From IMG/VR virus record IMGVR_UViG_3300036806_000012, positions 1 through 41,368 of that record: a stretch of DNA of 41,368 nucleotides, one strand, 5' to 3'. Shown in pieces: positions 14,692 through 22,036 of this stretch (its first letter is position 1; each line of letters starts with the position of its first letter). The DNA comes from a virus. The notes beneath the pieces were generated by a model that was not told where the DNA came from, did no database searches, and saw nothing but the letters and a program-made list of their open reading frames with translations. Position numbers and translations under genes: made by a program.

Positions 14692-17343
14692 CTAACGATG
14701 AAGAGCTGAGTTGAGTGTGCTAACTGGTATGCCTAGTGAATCAGCGATCTCTGCTTGTGTGTAACCAGAAGCAAGTCTTGCCTTTGCTATTGCTAGCTTA
14801 GATGGTGTGACCACAGTTGCTGCACGTGGTGTAGCCAGAGTACGAACACGATCAGCATCAGCATTGTCAAGGATCTGACTAAGCTTGTTAGTACTGATAG
14901 CACCAGACTGTATGGCCTTCCACTCTTGATCGCTAATCATTATCTGCTGCTTCTTGGCACCAACACGATCACGAGCAGCAGTCAGAGCCTGACCCTTAGC
15001 CTTCTTAAGATCGGCGGCATCCATAGAGGGGTTGCTATGTTGCTTGGCGGATACCACGGCGTTTGCTATTAGCTGGGCCTGCCGTTCAAGGGGCTTGTTC
15101 TTAAGGGCCAGGTTAAGCTTCGCATTGAGAGAAGCTACATCAGAAGCGTACGTTTCCTTGGCTGATGGTGAGTACCTCAGACTACCTGTAGTGATCGCTG
15201 ACTTACGAGCCTGGTTAGCCAGAGCCTTAAGACTATTGGAGTGCTCAGCATAGATGTTCTCTATAGGCATACCACTAGACAAAGACCTGGCATCCTTGGC
15301 TTCTGCCAGCTTAGTAGACGGTACTGTACGAACTATAGTTCTTCCTCTTCTGTCTACGAAAGTCTCGCCAGTTCTCTCGAAGACCTTAGCACCAGTCTTA
15401 ACGTCGACAGGTCCGCCTCTAGATGCAGGCCTGAGCTTTCGTTCTGGAACACGAATCTCTGAGCTTGCCTTTGAGACAATGGTCGACGCCCCTGCTAGAC
15501 GACCAGTACTGCCACGACCCTGGTACTTCTCTTTCAGTGCTGCTATTCCGTTGTCTATATAGGACGCTCTGTAGTTAAGACTGTGCTTCTCAGCATCAAT
15601 CACAACCATTGAATGACGAACTGCTCGAGCAAGCTCGTCAGGCTTGGCGCCCTTAATAGTCATGTCTGTAATCAGGTTTGAGACGTCACCCATTTGCTGC
15701 TGCTTAGATCTAGGCGACATCACCTTCATTCCTGGATAGGCAGGATAAGCCTGCTTAGGATCGAAGTTCTGAAGACCCTTGAGTGGCGACGAAGTCTTTA
15801 CTTCACGTCTCGTATTCGGTATAACGAGAACTGTGTCGCCATCGAAGTCTGCTCCTGACAGACGTTCAGCAACCTTAGGATGAATGCCTATTGCATCGAG
15901 AGCATTGCCTAGTGTTGCTCTTGCTTCTGGATGTTTGTTATTGACAGTGACTTCTGGAATCTCGAACGTTCCGCCATGAGGAAAGCGGATCAGTGCAACC
16001 TTCTCACCATTCCTGTAATTAGGCGCATAGACTTCGCCTTCTTTCAGGGATTCGATGGGAAGAATTACATGAGTCCCTTGCCGTGGGAGAGCAGCAGCCT
16101 TCAAGTGAACTGATGCATAATCCGCACTGTCAGCGTACGATTCGAGAAGCTTCTTCTTAACTACAGGATTCGTCAAACGGTTAATCTCATTTAGCTCATC
16201 TTGACGAGAAGCTAGTGCGAGATCGAGCTGACGCTTAGCCAAAACAGTACTTTGCTTTGAGAGAACTTGACTAGACAAGCTGCGAGACCAGTCTTTCCAG
16301 TCTCCTTCTTCATTGACTATGTTCATAGGTGAAAGATGTTCTTTCCCATCTTTACCTGTATAAGTCTTCTGCCTGACTGTGGAACCGAAAGGATTCTCTT
16401 CATCCTTCTGAAGTTTCATGGCGTCGAGCTTGTTACCTGTGTCAGACTTGTTTGTGTTGAACACAAGATCTACTCCAGCAGGCAAGTCGTTCCTGTACAT
16501 CGCCATGCCTTTGAGATAATGTGTTCCATCCACAGCAACTCTGACTTGTGCATACCGAGACGAACCCAGAGATACGTCATCTACGCCAGGACGAACGAAG
16601 ATAACGCCATCTGCATTAGCACCACCATCTTCAGCATATCTGACTGAGATACGCTTTGAGTTTACATTGGTGGGGGGCTTAATTTTGGTATAGCTAAGGC
16701 CACCGTCTTCACTGTAAGCAGCAACCGTCTTGATGTTTCCTGGATTCTTGACGATGTCCACGTACTTCGTTCCTGGTGCAGCAAGGACCTTGATCGTTGT
16801 CTTCTTGCCAGTCCCTAGCTGATCAACCTGAACATTGTGAACTTCATAACCTCGTTCCCGAAGCATGGCTACAGACGTCGAGAGTTTGGTCGAACTGATT
16901 CCAAGGTGATTCTCAGTACCAGTTCCTATATCCAGAAAACTTCCAGAATCCACTTTGCTCTGAAGAAGGTCTGCTGTAGTGACCAGAATGTCGCGCTTCT
17001 GCGAAAGGGCAGGATTGAGAAGAGTCCTGACAGTTGACTCGTTAAGACCCATCCTTTGCCCAATTGCAATATTGGACATACCTTTGTCTTTGAGCCTCAG
17101 AGCTTGCGTAGCATTAGAAGCGTGAATTTCATTCTTTGCTATCGCACGAGCAGCTCTGAGTGCAGTTGTCGTAGTTCCGAAGCCCTTAGCTATCTCTACT
17201 TCAGACAGACCTTGAGCTCTGAGACTGTCGACATGTCCAAGGAAACCACGGCTTCTTTCCTGAACTGTTCCGCCAGATCCCCAAGGATAGCGGCCAGACC
17301 GGCGAAGAATACCGTAGTGCAACAATTCGTCAACTGTTATCAA
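14692..17343 (-). CDS. Single-chain RNA polymerase-like protein with DPBB ADFDGD motif and HTH segments
   Basis: An 883-residue protein. IHPKVAERLSGADFDGD (487-503) closely parallels the beta' active-site segment (HPLVxxxxNADFDGD) of cellular RNA polymerases, whose three Asp residues bind the catalytic Mg. RFPHGGTFEIPE (453-464) occupies the place of the beta' RxPTLHR strand. An earlier beta region (~235-300, with HYLKGMAMYRNDLPAGV) could be the second barrel supplying a Lys. Two N-terminal helix-turn-helix segments (GLSEVEIAKGFGTTTTALR, 45-63; GMSNIAIGQRMGLNESTVR, 88-106) and one at the C-terminus (YTQAEIADSLGIPVSTLN, 861-878) suggest DNA binding. The N-terminal HYGILRRSGRYPWGSG is a known but uncharacterised phage-family signature. 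The start is TTG, overlapping the nuclease stop. The closest known class would be YonO-like two-barrel polymerases. Polymerase activity is inferred. Confidence 0.7.
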   Translation of the reverse strand: MITVDELLHYGILRRSGRYPWGSGGTVQERSRGFLGHVDSLRAQGLSEVEIAKGFGTTTTALRAARAIAKNEIHASNATQALRLKDKGMSNIAIGQRMGLNESTVRTLLNPALSQKRDILVTTADLLQSKVDSGSFLDIGTGTENHLGISSTKLSTSVAMLRERGYEVHNVQVDQLGTGKKTTIKVLAAPGTKYVDIVKNPGNIKTVAAYSEDGGLSYTKIKPPTNVNSKRISVRYAEDGGANADGVIFVRPGVDDVSLGSSRYAQVRVAVDGTHYLKGMAMYRNDLPAGVDLVFNTNKSDTGNKLDAMKLQKDEENPFGSTVRQKTYTGKDGKEHLSPMNIVNEEGDWKDWSRSLSSQVLSKQSTVLAKRQLDLALASRQDELNEINRLTNPVVKKKLLESYADSADYASVHLKAAALPRQGTHVILPIESLKEGEVYAPNYRNGEKVALIRFPHGGTFEIPEVTVNNKHPEARATLGNALDAIGIHPKVAERLSGADFDGDTVLVIPNTRREVKTSSPLKGLQNFDPKQAYPAYPGMKVMSPRSKQQQMGDVSNLITDMTIKGAKPDELARAVRHSMVVIDAEKHSLNYRASYIDNGIAALKEKYQGRGSTGRLAGASTIVSKASSEIRVPERKLRPASRGGPVDVKTGAKVFERTGETFVDRRGRTIVRTVPSTKLAEAKDARSLSSGMPIENIYAEHSNSLKALANQARKSAITTGSLRYSPSAKETYASDVASLNAKLNLALKNKPLERQAQLIANAVVSAKQHSNPSMDAADLKKAKGQALTAARDRVGAKKQQIMISDQEWKAIQSGAISTNKLSQILDNADADRVRTLATPRAATVVTPSKLAIAKARLASGYTQAEIADSLGIPVSTLNSALHR

Positions 17344-17900
17344 GCTATCCCCCCCATCTTGAGGTTCTCGATGTGCTGGTCGAAAACTACGATCTTACTC
17401 ATTATATGAGCGATCACGTCTACGCCAGGATTTTTAATCTCTACTACGTCATTCTGGTAAATACGCAACTCTATCTCAAGCTCTCCTGGCTTGAAGGCAT
17501 ACTCAAGACAGAACAAAGCTGCGTAGATCTCTAGCTGATGCATAGAACCTGGAATGATGCCTGTCTTCAGATCGTGGATTCGAAGAACGTTTCTTGCAGA
17601 GGCGATCGCGTCACAAGTGCCGTAACAGTTGACTGAATAGAACAGCACTTGTTCAGTAGACATGCGATAGCCGATTGCATCGTTCACATACATGTTAAGC
17701 GTTTTGCTAGATCGTGGAAGCTTGACACCGAGTCTGATGGCGTTATGCGCAAAGGCGTGAAGTTCAGTGCCTCTCCTGGCTGCCTGTGCGTTGTTATACG
17801 ACTCTGTCAGTTTGTCGGCGTCGTAGTTGATCCAGTGATACTTGCTGGCGCTTAGAAATGCGTGCTGGCCCACGAGATTCAAATGCGTGTTGAAGATCAT
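17340..17900 (-). CDS. PD-(D/E)XK superfamily nuclease (RecB/Cas4-like)
   Basis: A 186-residue protein with the exonuclease layout of the PD-(D/E)XK fold: RGTELHAFAH (43-52), YGTCDAI (93-99), LRIHDLKTG (106-114, the D-xK core) and HQLEIYAALF (121-130, the conserved Q-x-x-x-Y helix). It probably processes DNA ends during replication or recombination. It overlaps the VRR-NUC gene by 107 nt in another frame and the RNA polymerase-like gene by 4 nt, so the three are translated from one message. No Cys cluster for an Fe-S centre is apparent. Confidence 0.75.
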   Translation of the reverse strand: MIFNTHLNLVGQHAFLSASKYHWINYDADKLTESYNNAQAARRGTELHAFAHNAIRLGVKLPRSSKTLNMYVNDAIGYRMSTEQVLFYSVNCYGTCDAIASARNVLRIHDLKTGIIPGSMHQLEIYAALFCLEYAFKPGELEIELRIYQNDVVEIKNPGVDVIAHIMSKIVVFDQHIENLKMGGIA

Positions 17901-18168
17901 TGAGAACTTGTTCCTCGTTGCCCGGATGGATGAATGCCGCGAAAGACATCGCGTCCATCAAATCCACATAGTTGGCTTGATTTGGCTGGACCTTAGCCGT
18001 AGCGCTAGCTTTGCATTCCAGTGCTGCCCAGTTCTGTCTCCAGAGGATCAGCAAATCCGGAACGCCTTGAAGATAGTTAGGATCGTTTCTCAGAATCATG
18101 CATCCAGGGAACATTCTTCTGAGCTTTCGAATAATGTATGCCTGGAATCTGCTTTCTTTTCCAGTCAT
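17794..18168 (-). CDS. VRR-NUC domain nuclease
   Basis: A 124-residue protein covering a complete VRR-NUC domain: an N-terminal Glu (KESRFQAYII), LRNDPNYLQGVPDLLIL (26-42) and WAALECKASATAKVQPNQANYV (47-68). These give the E, D and ExK catalytic residues and the trailing Q. Phage VRR-NUC proteins are structure-specific or end-processing nucleases, usually near helicases and polymerases, as here. The ATG is preceded by AAGAGAGGAAGCG. Its C-terminal third overlaps the next nuclease gene in a different frame. Confidence 0.85.
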   Translation of the reverse strand: MTGKESRFQAYIIRKLRRMFPGCMILRNDPNYLQGVPDLLILWRQNWAALECKASATAKVQPNQANYVDLMDAMSFAAFIHPGNEEQVLNDLQHAFESRGPARISKRQQVSLDQLRRRQTDRVV

Positions 18169-18194
18169 CGCTTCCTCTCTTAAGCGATATGGAA

Positions 18195-18252
18195 GTGCAG
18201 GCCGTCTGAGCCCCGTGGATCCCCGCTAGGTCCAAACTCAGACGGCCCGCAC
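18195..18252 (-). promoter_or_regulatory. Long leader hairpin upstream of the nuclease/RNAP operon
   Basis: GTGC-x-GGCCGTCTGAG (18195-18210) pairs with CTCAGACGGCC-x-GCAC (18237-18252): 15 base pairs with one mismatch around a 26-nt loop that itself contains GGATCC and GGACC-like pairing. It lies in the presumed 5' leader between the promoter-like motif at 18311-18339 and the VRR-NUC start. There is no T-run after it, so it is more likely a processing, stability or regulatory element than a terminator. Confidence 0.6.
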
Positions 18253-18262
18253 GATCGTGAAG

Positions 18263-18308
18263 AAAAAACAGAGGAATGCCGCTCGCTGATGAGCATGCGT
18301 TCTCTGTT
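18263..18308 (-). terminator. Attenuator-like terminator at the promoter start point
   Basis: On the minus strand AACAGAG (18308-18302) pairs with CTCTGTT (18273-18267), with an inner GCTC/GAGC pairing, and is followed by an uninterrupted run of T (to 18263). The hairpin begins about where transcription from the upstream TATAAT (18320-18315) should start. It would give an RNA of about 45 nt unless read through. Confidence 0.55.
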
Positions 18309-18310
18309 CC

Positions 18311-18339
18311 TTCTATTATAGTCCATGTTTTTACGCCGA
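18311..18339 (-). promoter_or_regulatory. Promoter-like motif, copy 4
   Basis: The minus strand reads TCGGCGTA, 3 nt, ACATG, 3 nt, TATAATAGAA. This is the most divergent of four copies of a conserved element. It is the only clear promoter candidate ahead of the nuclease and RNA polymerase-like genes. A -35 TTGACA at normal spacing is absent. Confidence 0.6.
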
Positions 18340-18588
18340 GTTGGACATTCGGCGCTGTGTTAGACAATTTCCAATCGGAAGGACATTTTGACTCTCGTGT
18401 GATAATGTGCGATATTTTTCGGTCTACCTCGCTGCTGTACGCTGTGAGCGTTTCTGGGCTCCCCTATATTATATATACTACTACTACTACTACTATAATA
18501 AAATAATTATCACATATATCACAAGATAGCTTTGAGCTGCGAGTTTACCAAGATAACCCAATCTCAAAACCACCTCGTTGTGATAACT
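18340..18588. other. AT-rich intergenic region with repeats; candidate replication origin
   Basis: There is no credible gene between 18169 and 18588, the longest gap in the window. This part holds the octamer TGTGATAA/TTATCACA at 18398-18405, 18507-18514 and 18579-18586, plus a one-mismatch copy at 18516-18523; two of the copies are preceded by CTCG. A (TAC)n microsatellite lies at 18476-18495 beside a run of TATAT. Repeated short sites next to an AT-rich segment between replication genes are what a phage origin would look like. They could also be operator sites. Confidence 0.45.
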
Positions 18589-19725
18589 TTAATAGCACAC
18601 CTTCATGAACCTAGTTTCGTTGAAATTGCGCTTTTCATGCTGTGCGGTTTTGATACCCCTATCTATGATGTTTTGAGAGGCCAATGTGAAGTATTTCATC
18701 TCGCTGAATGACGTATTCAGACGGTCAATTCGGCCTTTTGCTTGCTCCGTGGCCCTGTAAGAGTACGTCAGAGAGTAGAAGACCATCGTATCTGTGGTGA
18801 TGCAATTCCATCCTTCAGCCCCTGCAGCGTACTGAACGAGATATACCCACTCATCTCCAGAAGGTATCTCTTCATGCTTGTGACCGTTCCATTCTGCTAG
18901 TGTTACATCAAGAGTTCTGAGAATCTCCAGTTCATAATCGAAGTTGTAGAAGATAATCATCTTGGGATGCTCAATCAAGAGATCCCGGATCGCCTGCACC
19001 CTTGACTGGTGTGAATTGACTACACGCCTTCCAAGGCTGAAGAGCTCAGACACGTGACGAATTGGCCGCTCTTCAAGGTAGTTCCAGCGTCTCTTCCACA
19101 CCACATCGAAGAGGTCTTTGTCGTAGTCTGCGAAGACATCTACCTCACGCCGTGTCGTCTTTTTCTCGAACGGCATCTCCACGAGAATCCTTGAAAGCAG
19201 CCAGGCTAGTTTTTGAGTACCCAGGATGCGTTCTACTTTGGGGTACTTCGTAAACCGTGAATAGACGACATGCTCCCTCAAGAACTCCGTACGATTCTTG
19301 TAGAAGCCGTTGGCCACGAACACAGGAACATAGTCCAGCCACGTGTCTCCAGGCGTCGCACTGACCAGTACCCAGTTGTTTTTCTTGGTTATTGTCAGAA
19401 ACGCTTTCACCCATATCCCTGATCCCACCACTCTTTGCTCATCGAAGATGAAGAACGCTCCCTCAACGTCCTCGTAATCCATCAGGTTATTCCACGAGTC
19501 CACCTCCGGAAACAGAGCCATGCTCTGAGCTTCAGCCTGCCAGTCTCCACTGTCTCGCTTCTTGGCTGTGGTTATGACTATGAGCCGCTCAGGCTGCTCT
19601 GTATCATCGTAGTACGACAAGGCAGTCAAGCTCTTGCCTGTTCCAGTAGCTCCTTTCAAGATGCATCCATTGTGCATCTCCATCATTGCTTTCTTCTGAT
19701 GTGGCATGAGCTCGTTGCGGCTCAC
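18589..19725 (-). CDS. SF2 (DEAD/DEAH-like) helicase
   Basis: A 378-residue ATP-dependent helicase. From the GTG start at 19725 (AAGGAGGTATT upstream), motif I is GATGTGKS (25-32), motif II FDEQR (94-98), motif III SATPG (122-126), and motif VI is the QAKGRIDRLN segment near 345. The Walker B is DEQR, not DEAH. It is short and lacks extra nuclease or SNF2 insertions. Phages with this gene use it for replication initiation, branch migration or recombination. It ends the replication gene run, directly before the AT-rich gap. Confidence 0.85.
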   Translation of the reverse strand: MSRNELMPHQKKAMMEMHNGCILKGATGTGKSLTALSYYDDTEQPERLIVITTAKKRDSGDWQAEAQSMALFPEVDSWNNLMDYEDVEGAFFIFDEQRVVGSGIWVKAFLTITKKNNWVLVSATPGDTWLDYVPVFVANGFYKNRTEFLREHVVYSRFTKYPKVERILGTQKLAWLLSRILVEMPFEKKTTRREVDVFADYDKDLFDVVWKRRWNYLEERPIRHVSELFSLGRRVVNSHQSRVQAIRDLLIEHPKMIIFYNFDYELEILRTLDVTLAEWNGHKHEEIPSGDEWVYLVQYAAGAEGWNCITTDTMVFYSLTYSYRATEQAKGRIDRLNTSFSEMKYFTLASQNIIDRGIKTAQHEKRNFNETRFMKVCY

Positions 19726-19762
19726 AATACCTCCTTTCAAAAATTAGAGAGCGAGCACAGAG

Positions 19763-19795
19763 GTCTGGGGCAGAGCTGACGGCTCCACCCCAGAC
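19763..19795 (-). promoter_or_regulatory. Strong hairpin upstream of the helicase gene
   Basis: GTCTGGGG and CCCCAGAC enclose TGGAGC/GCTCTG, giving a stem of about 14 pairs (two G-T) with a 5-nt loop CGTCA. It lies 38 nt before the helicase GTG start. No T-run follows immediately; a TTTTT comes about 20 nt later, next to the ribosome binding site. It could be a leaky terminator or an RNA processing site. Confidence 0.55.
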
Positions 19796-19809
19796 TTGTG
19801 CACTCCAAA

Positions 19810-19940
19810 CTAAAACGCATCAAACATGTAACTACCACCAGAATCGTTGCCGTAGGCTTCCGTTACCACAGTTAGACCGGCAGGCACAATATCTGTACCT
19901 CTTCCACGTCAGTCTTCGGCCGTGTTGGCGGTCGCCGCAT
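19810..19940 (-). pseudogene. Possible broken or frameshifted small gene
   Basis: An ATG at 19940 has a perfect AGGAGG site but yields only 22 codons (MRRPPTRPKTDVEEVQILCL..., stop at 19872). A second frame takes over at the same point and reads PAGLTVVTEAYGNDSGGSYM to a stop at 19810. One base change in indel state near 19885 would join them into a protein of about 43 residues. No slippery heptamer is visible. It could be a decayed gene, a sequencing error, or chance. Confidence 0.3.
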
Positions 19941-19999
19941 ACGCCCCCTCCTCTCGGTTCCCCAGTTCTTCCGCTGGCCTACTGACCAGAACGGAAGTC

Positions 20000-20125
20000 T
20001 TAGTTCAGGCCGGCGAAGTAATCAGCCATCAAGACAAGTATCCCGATGACAAGAAACAGGAGGGCACAGACTATGAGAGCCGCTGCAATTCTGTAGATCA
20101 GCTCCCGCCACAGTTCCCTGGACAT
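20000..20125 (-). CDS. 41-residue single-pass membrane protein
   Basis: The short frame MSRELWRELIYRIAA is followed by an uninterrupted hydrophobic stretch (ALIVCALLFLVIGILVLM) and ends DYFAGLN. It is a typical one-span small membrane protein with a charged N-terminus. The start lies 1 nt downstream of the preceding gene's stop, consistent with coupled translation; its own ribosome binding site is weak. Function unknown. Confidence 0.6.
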   Translation of the reverse strand: MSRELWRELIYRIAAALIVCALLFLVIGILVLMADYFAGLN

Positions 20126-20126
20126 G

Positions 20127-20315
20127 TCAGATCTTTTCAGGGAAAGTGACCAGGTACTTATCCACTTCCTGCAGCTGCGCCCTGTACTGAGTTTCTGAAT
20201 CCACGTCGTCGAACTCGTAGTCAGTACCAGGATTGTGCAAGGCCCTGATGAGATCCTGGCGGTAATCGGATGCTTCTTCCTGAGTCAGGCTGGTGACGTT
20301 TAGAACGATGTTCAT
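20127..20315 (-). CDS. Small protein of unknown function (62 aa)
   Basis: MNIVLNVTSLTQEEASDYRQDLIRAL and an acidic middle (EFDDVDSET) lead to a helical end. The start overlaps the stop of the upstream sponge-like gene (CCATGA), so it belongs to the same operon. I do not recognise the family. Confidence 0.6.
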   Translation of the reverse strand: MNIVLNVTSLTQEEASDYRQDLIRALHNPGTDYEFDDVDSETQYRAQLQEVDKYLVTFPEKI

Positions 20316-20584
20316 GGATCATCAATCTTGTGTATGACTTCGAACGGCTTCTGTCTCTCGGGCAAGGGAGACGCTGAGTCCTGATACTCGAACTCTTGCC
20401 TGGTACCAGGAAGGAAGGGTCTTGACTGCAGATCCCTCGCCAGTGCTTCCTCAGTCGGCACGCATTTCTGCAGCCACATCTCGCACTCATCGAGCTTGGT
20501 TCTTGCCAGGGATTTCTCCCGGCCGTCTTCAAACTCCTCGAACAGTTCACGCATTCTTCCGAACTGATAGATAGGATTCATCAT
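20312..20584 (-). CDS. Probable Acb2/Tad1-like cyclic-nucleotide sponge
   Basis: A 90-residue protein. The segment GREKSLARTKLDECEMWLQKCV (21-42) matches the helical hairpin signature REKSLAxTKLEEAxMWANxxIA. I remember that signature from phage proteins annotated with the Acb2/Tad1 hairpin domain (DUF7681). Characterised members bind cyclic oligonucleotides or gcADPR and so shut off CBASS or Thoeris defence. Upstream, YQFGRMRELFEEFED fits the first helix. The C-terminal ~45 residues are Pro-rich and not part of the known hairpin. It is small, lies among early replication genes, and overlaps both neighbours. The assignment is by motif memory, and binding is inferred. Confidence 0.5.
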   Translation of the reverse strand: MMNPIYQFGRMRELFEEFEDGREKSLARTKLDECEMWLQKCVPTEEALARDLQSRPFLPGTRQEFEYQDSASPLPERQKPFEVIHKIDDP

Positions 20585-20880
20585 ACGTCGATATCAGCTC
20601 CGTCCGATGTCTTGAGGTGGAAGTCTTCAGGTCCAGGAACGATGAATCTGAACCCATCTCCAGCACACACAAGGTAGCTGAGGCTGTAGACCTCGATTCC
20701 CTCGCTAGTGTATGTAACGGCCTTAAGCCGGACTGCGCCGATCTCTACTGGATTGTAGACAAGAGTTTCGCCCGGCTTGGTCTTGAATGATGTTCTCTTG
20801 ATTTCCTCTTCTTTGCAGTCGTACAAGACTATGTCGACTCTTCGGATGTCAGAAATCAAGGAACGAAGGCCTTCTATCAT
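20581..20880 (-). CDS. Protein of unknown function (99 aa)
   Basis: A beta-rich 99-residue protein (VDIVLYDCKEEEIKRTSFKTKPGETLVYNPVEIG..., VCAGDGFRFIVPGPEDFHL). Its ATG overlaps the stop of the ssDNA-binding protein (TAATG), with GAGGAG as ribosome binding site. No family is recognised. Translational coupling suggests a replication or host-takeover role. Confidence 0.6.
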   Translation of the reverse strand: MIEGLRSLISDIRRVDIVLYDCKEEEIKRTSFKTKPGETLVYNPVEIGAVRLKAVTYTSEGIEVYSLSYLVCAGDGFRFIVPGPEDFHLKTSDGADIDV

Positions 20881-21386
20881 TACTCCTCGTCAGGCTCGTC
20901 GTGCTGCATGATCGCCGCGGCCGCACTGTCGGGGACGTCAAGATACTTCTTCTCGAGCTCGTCCTCCTGAATCGTAACGTAGATCGACTTGACGTAGGCC
21001 TTCACACCTGTGCGCCCGTTGACGTCCCACTGGTATGGACGGATAATCATGTCCACGTTCACGATCTCAGCCCAGTCAAGGACTGACACCATGCTTTCGT
21101 CGAGCGGCGTCTTGCCGCGGCTTGTGATCATGACCACACGCGGTGGATTCCGGCCGTAGTGAACGCTGACCTCGAGCCTGGGCTGGGGCTCATCGCCCTC
21201 TTCCCGAGGCTGGAGATACTTGACGTTCCAGCCGTCCCTGAGCATGGCCTTCGCTTCCTCATCGCCCAGAAGGACGTTGAAGTTGCGCTGGCCCTTAGCG
21301 TTGAACCGGCCTTCCTCACCTGAGAAATTCCGGAACAGAATCCGCCGGTCCTCAAGGACGACTGGCTGCATCTGCTGCCTACCCGC
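20880..21386 (-). CDS. Phage single-stranded DNA-binding protein
   Basis: A 168-residue protein with LEDRRILFRNFSGEEGRFN, RNFNVLLGDEEAKAMLRDGWNVKYLQPREEGD, PRVVMITSRGKTPLDESMVSVLDWAEI and IIRPYQWDVNGRTGVKAYVKSIYVTIQEDELEKKY. The whole length fits a phage SSB-like family that I know from siphoviruses of Gram-positive hosts. It would coat template strands made by the helicase-primase-polymerase. The start at 21386 (GAGGTGGAAG-ATG) is preferred to an upstream frame start at 21452 that lies inside the DUF6275 gene. The C-terminus is acidic (HDEPDEE), as in many SSBs. Confidence 0.75.
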   Translation of the reverse strand, partial: AGRQQMQPVVLEDRRILFRNFSGEEGRFNAKGQRNFNVLLGDEEAKAMLRDGWNVKYLQPREEGDEPQPRLEVSVHYGRNPPRVVMITSRGKTPLDESMVSVLDWAEIVNVDMIIRPYQWDVNGRTGVKAYVKSIYVTIQEDELEKKYLDVPDSAAAAIMQHDEPDEE

Positions 21387-21657
21387 CATCTTCCACCTCA
21401 TCGGGGAATACCACGTTGTCGAACTTCTTGTATGCGTCGAGGTATGTCTCATGTCTGTCGCCGTTGTGGGTGACTTCGTAGTACATACCGTCGGGCAGTG
21501 TCGTGCTCACCAAGGCCTTCCAGTTTTGGAGAGTCTTGCTGAACCACACGACGTAGACGTCCTCGTCCTTGAGTTTGACGTTATCCGTCTTGTCAAGGTG
21601 ACCTTTCAGCCACATCCGGACGAGGAACTTGGCTTTCTCCTGAATGGGAAGTGACAT
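21379..21657 (-). CDS. DUF6275 family protein, copy 1
   Basis: A 92-residue protein with EDVYVVWFSKTLQNWKALVSTTLPDGMYYEVTHNGDRHETYLDAYKKFDN, the hallmark of DUF6275 (recalled), a small phage family of unknown function. A paralogue lies at 30957-31310. The fold appears alpha + beta, with a helix, VVWFSK strand, and YYEVTxNG hairpin. It overlaps genes on both sides (TGATG and an 8-nt overlap). Confidence 0.75.
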   Translation of the reverse strand: MSLPIQEKAKFLVRMWLKGHLDKTDNVKLKDEDVYVVWFSKTLQNWKALVSTTLPDGMYYEVTHNGDRHETYLDAYKKFDNVVFPDEVEDGG

Positions 21658-21971
21658 CAGATGATATTGAACCTCTCCAGGACCGCCGTCAGGCCTTCGA
21701 TGTGGTTCTCCTGCGCCGTCGCCAGGGCACCCAGGTCCTTGTCATGGATGAACTGCGTCTGCGCCTTGATGAAGGCGTTCTGAACCTGCGTCAGAAGCTG
21801 GACCGCGGCCACGTTCATGTCGGTCAGGTCGACCTTCTTCGGCTGGTTGTCAGGCGTGTACATGGGAAGACCGGCTTCGCTTCTGGCCGCGTTGGGGTTA
21901 ACCGCGTTTTCCAGATCGGACTTCGCATCCCTCTGAGCCTTCTCAGCCGCATCTCCGATTGGGTTGGACAT
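21657..21971 (-). CDS. Conserved helical phage protein (104 aa)
   Basis: MSNPIGDAAEKAQRDAKSDLENAVNPNAAR, then QPKKVDLTDMNVAAVQLLTQVQNAFIKAQTQFI and a helical end IEGLTAVLERFNII. It is mostly amphipathic helix with a short disordered middle. ATG at 21971 has AGGAA upstream; the frame extends to 21998 but without a site. Not recognised. It sits next to the DUF6275 and SSB genes. Confidence 0.6.
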   Translation of the reverse strand: MSNPIGDAAEKAQRDAKSDLENAVNPNAARSEAGLPMYTPDNQPKKVDLTDMNVAAVQLLTQVQNAFIKAQTQFIHDKDLGALATAQENHIEGLTAVLERFNII

Positions 21972-22036
21972 GTCATGTTCCTTTCCACCATTGTGCACTG
22001 GGGTGTGTGTTGATTATGACTGTTGAGCTGGGTTTT

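Noticed and set aside
18195-18252. tRNA or tRNA-like gene
   Set aside because: The long stem with one central loop lacks a cloverleaf, anticodon arm and T-loop sequence.
19872-19900. Programmed ribosomal frameshift in the small split frame
   Set aside because: No slippery heptamer and no downstream structure at the right distance.
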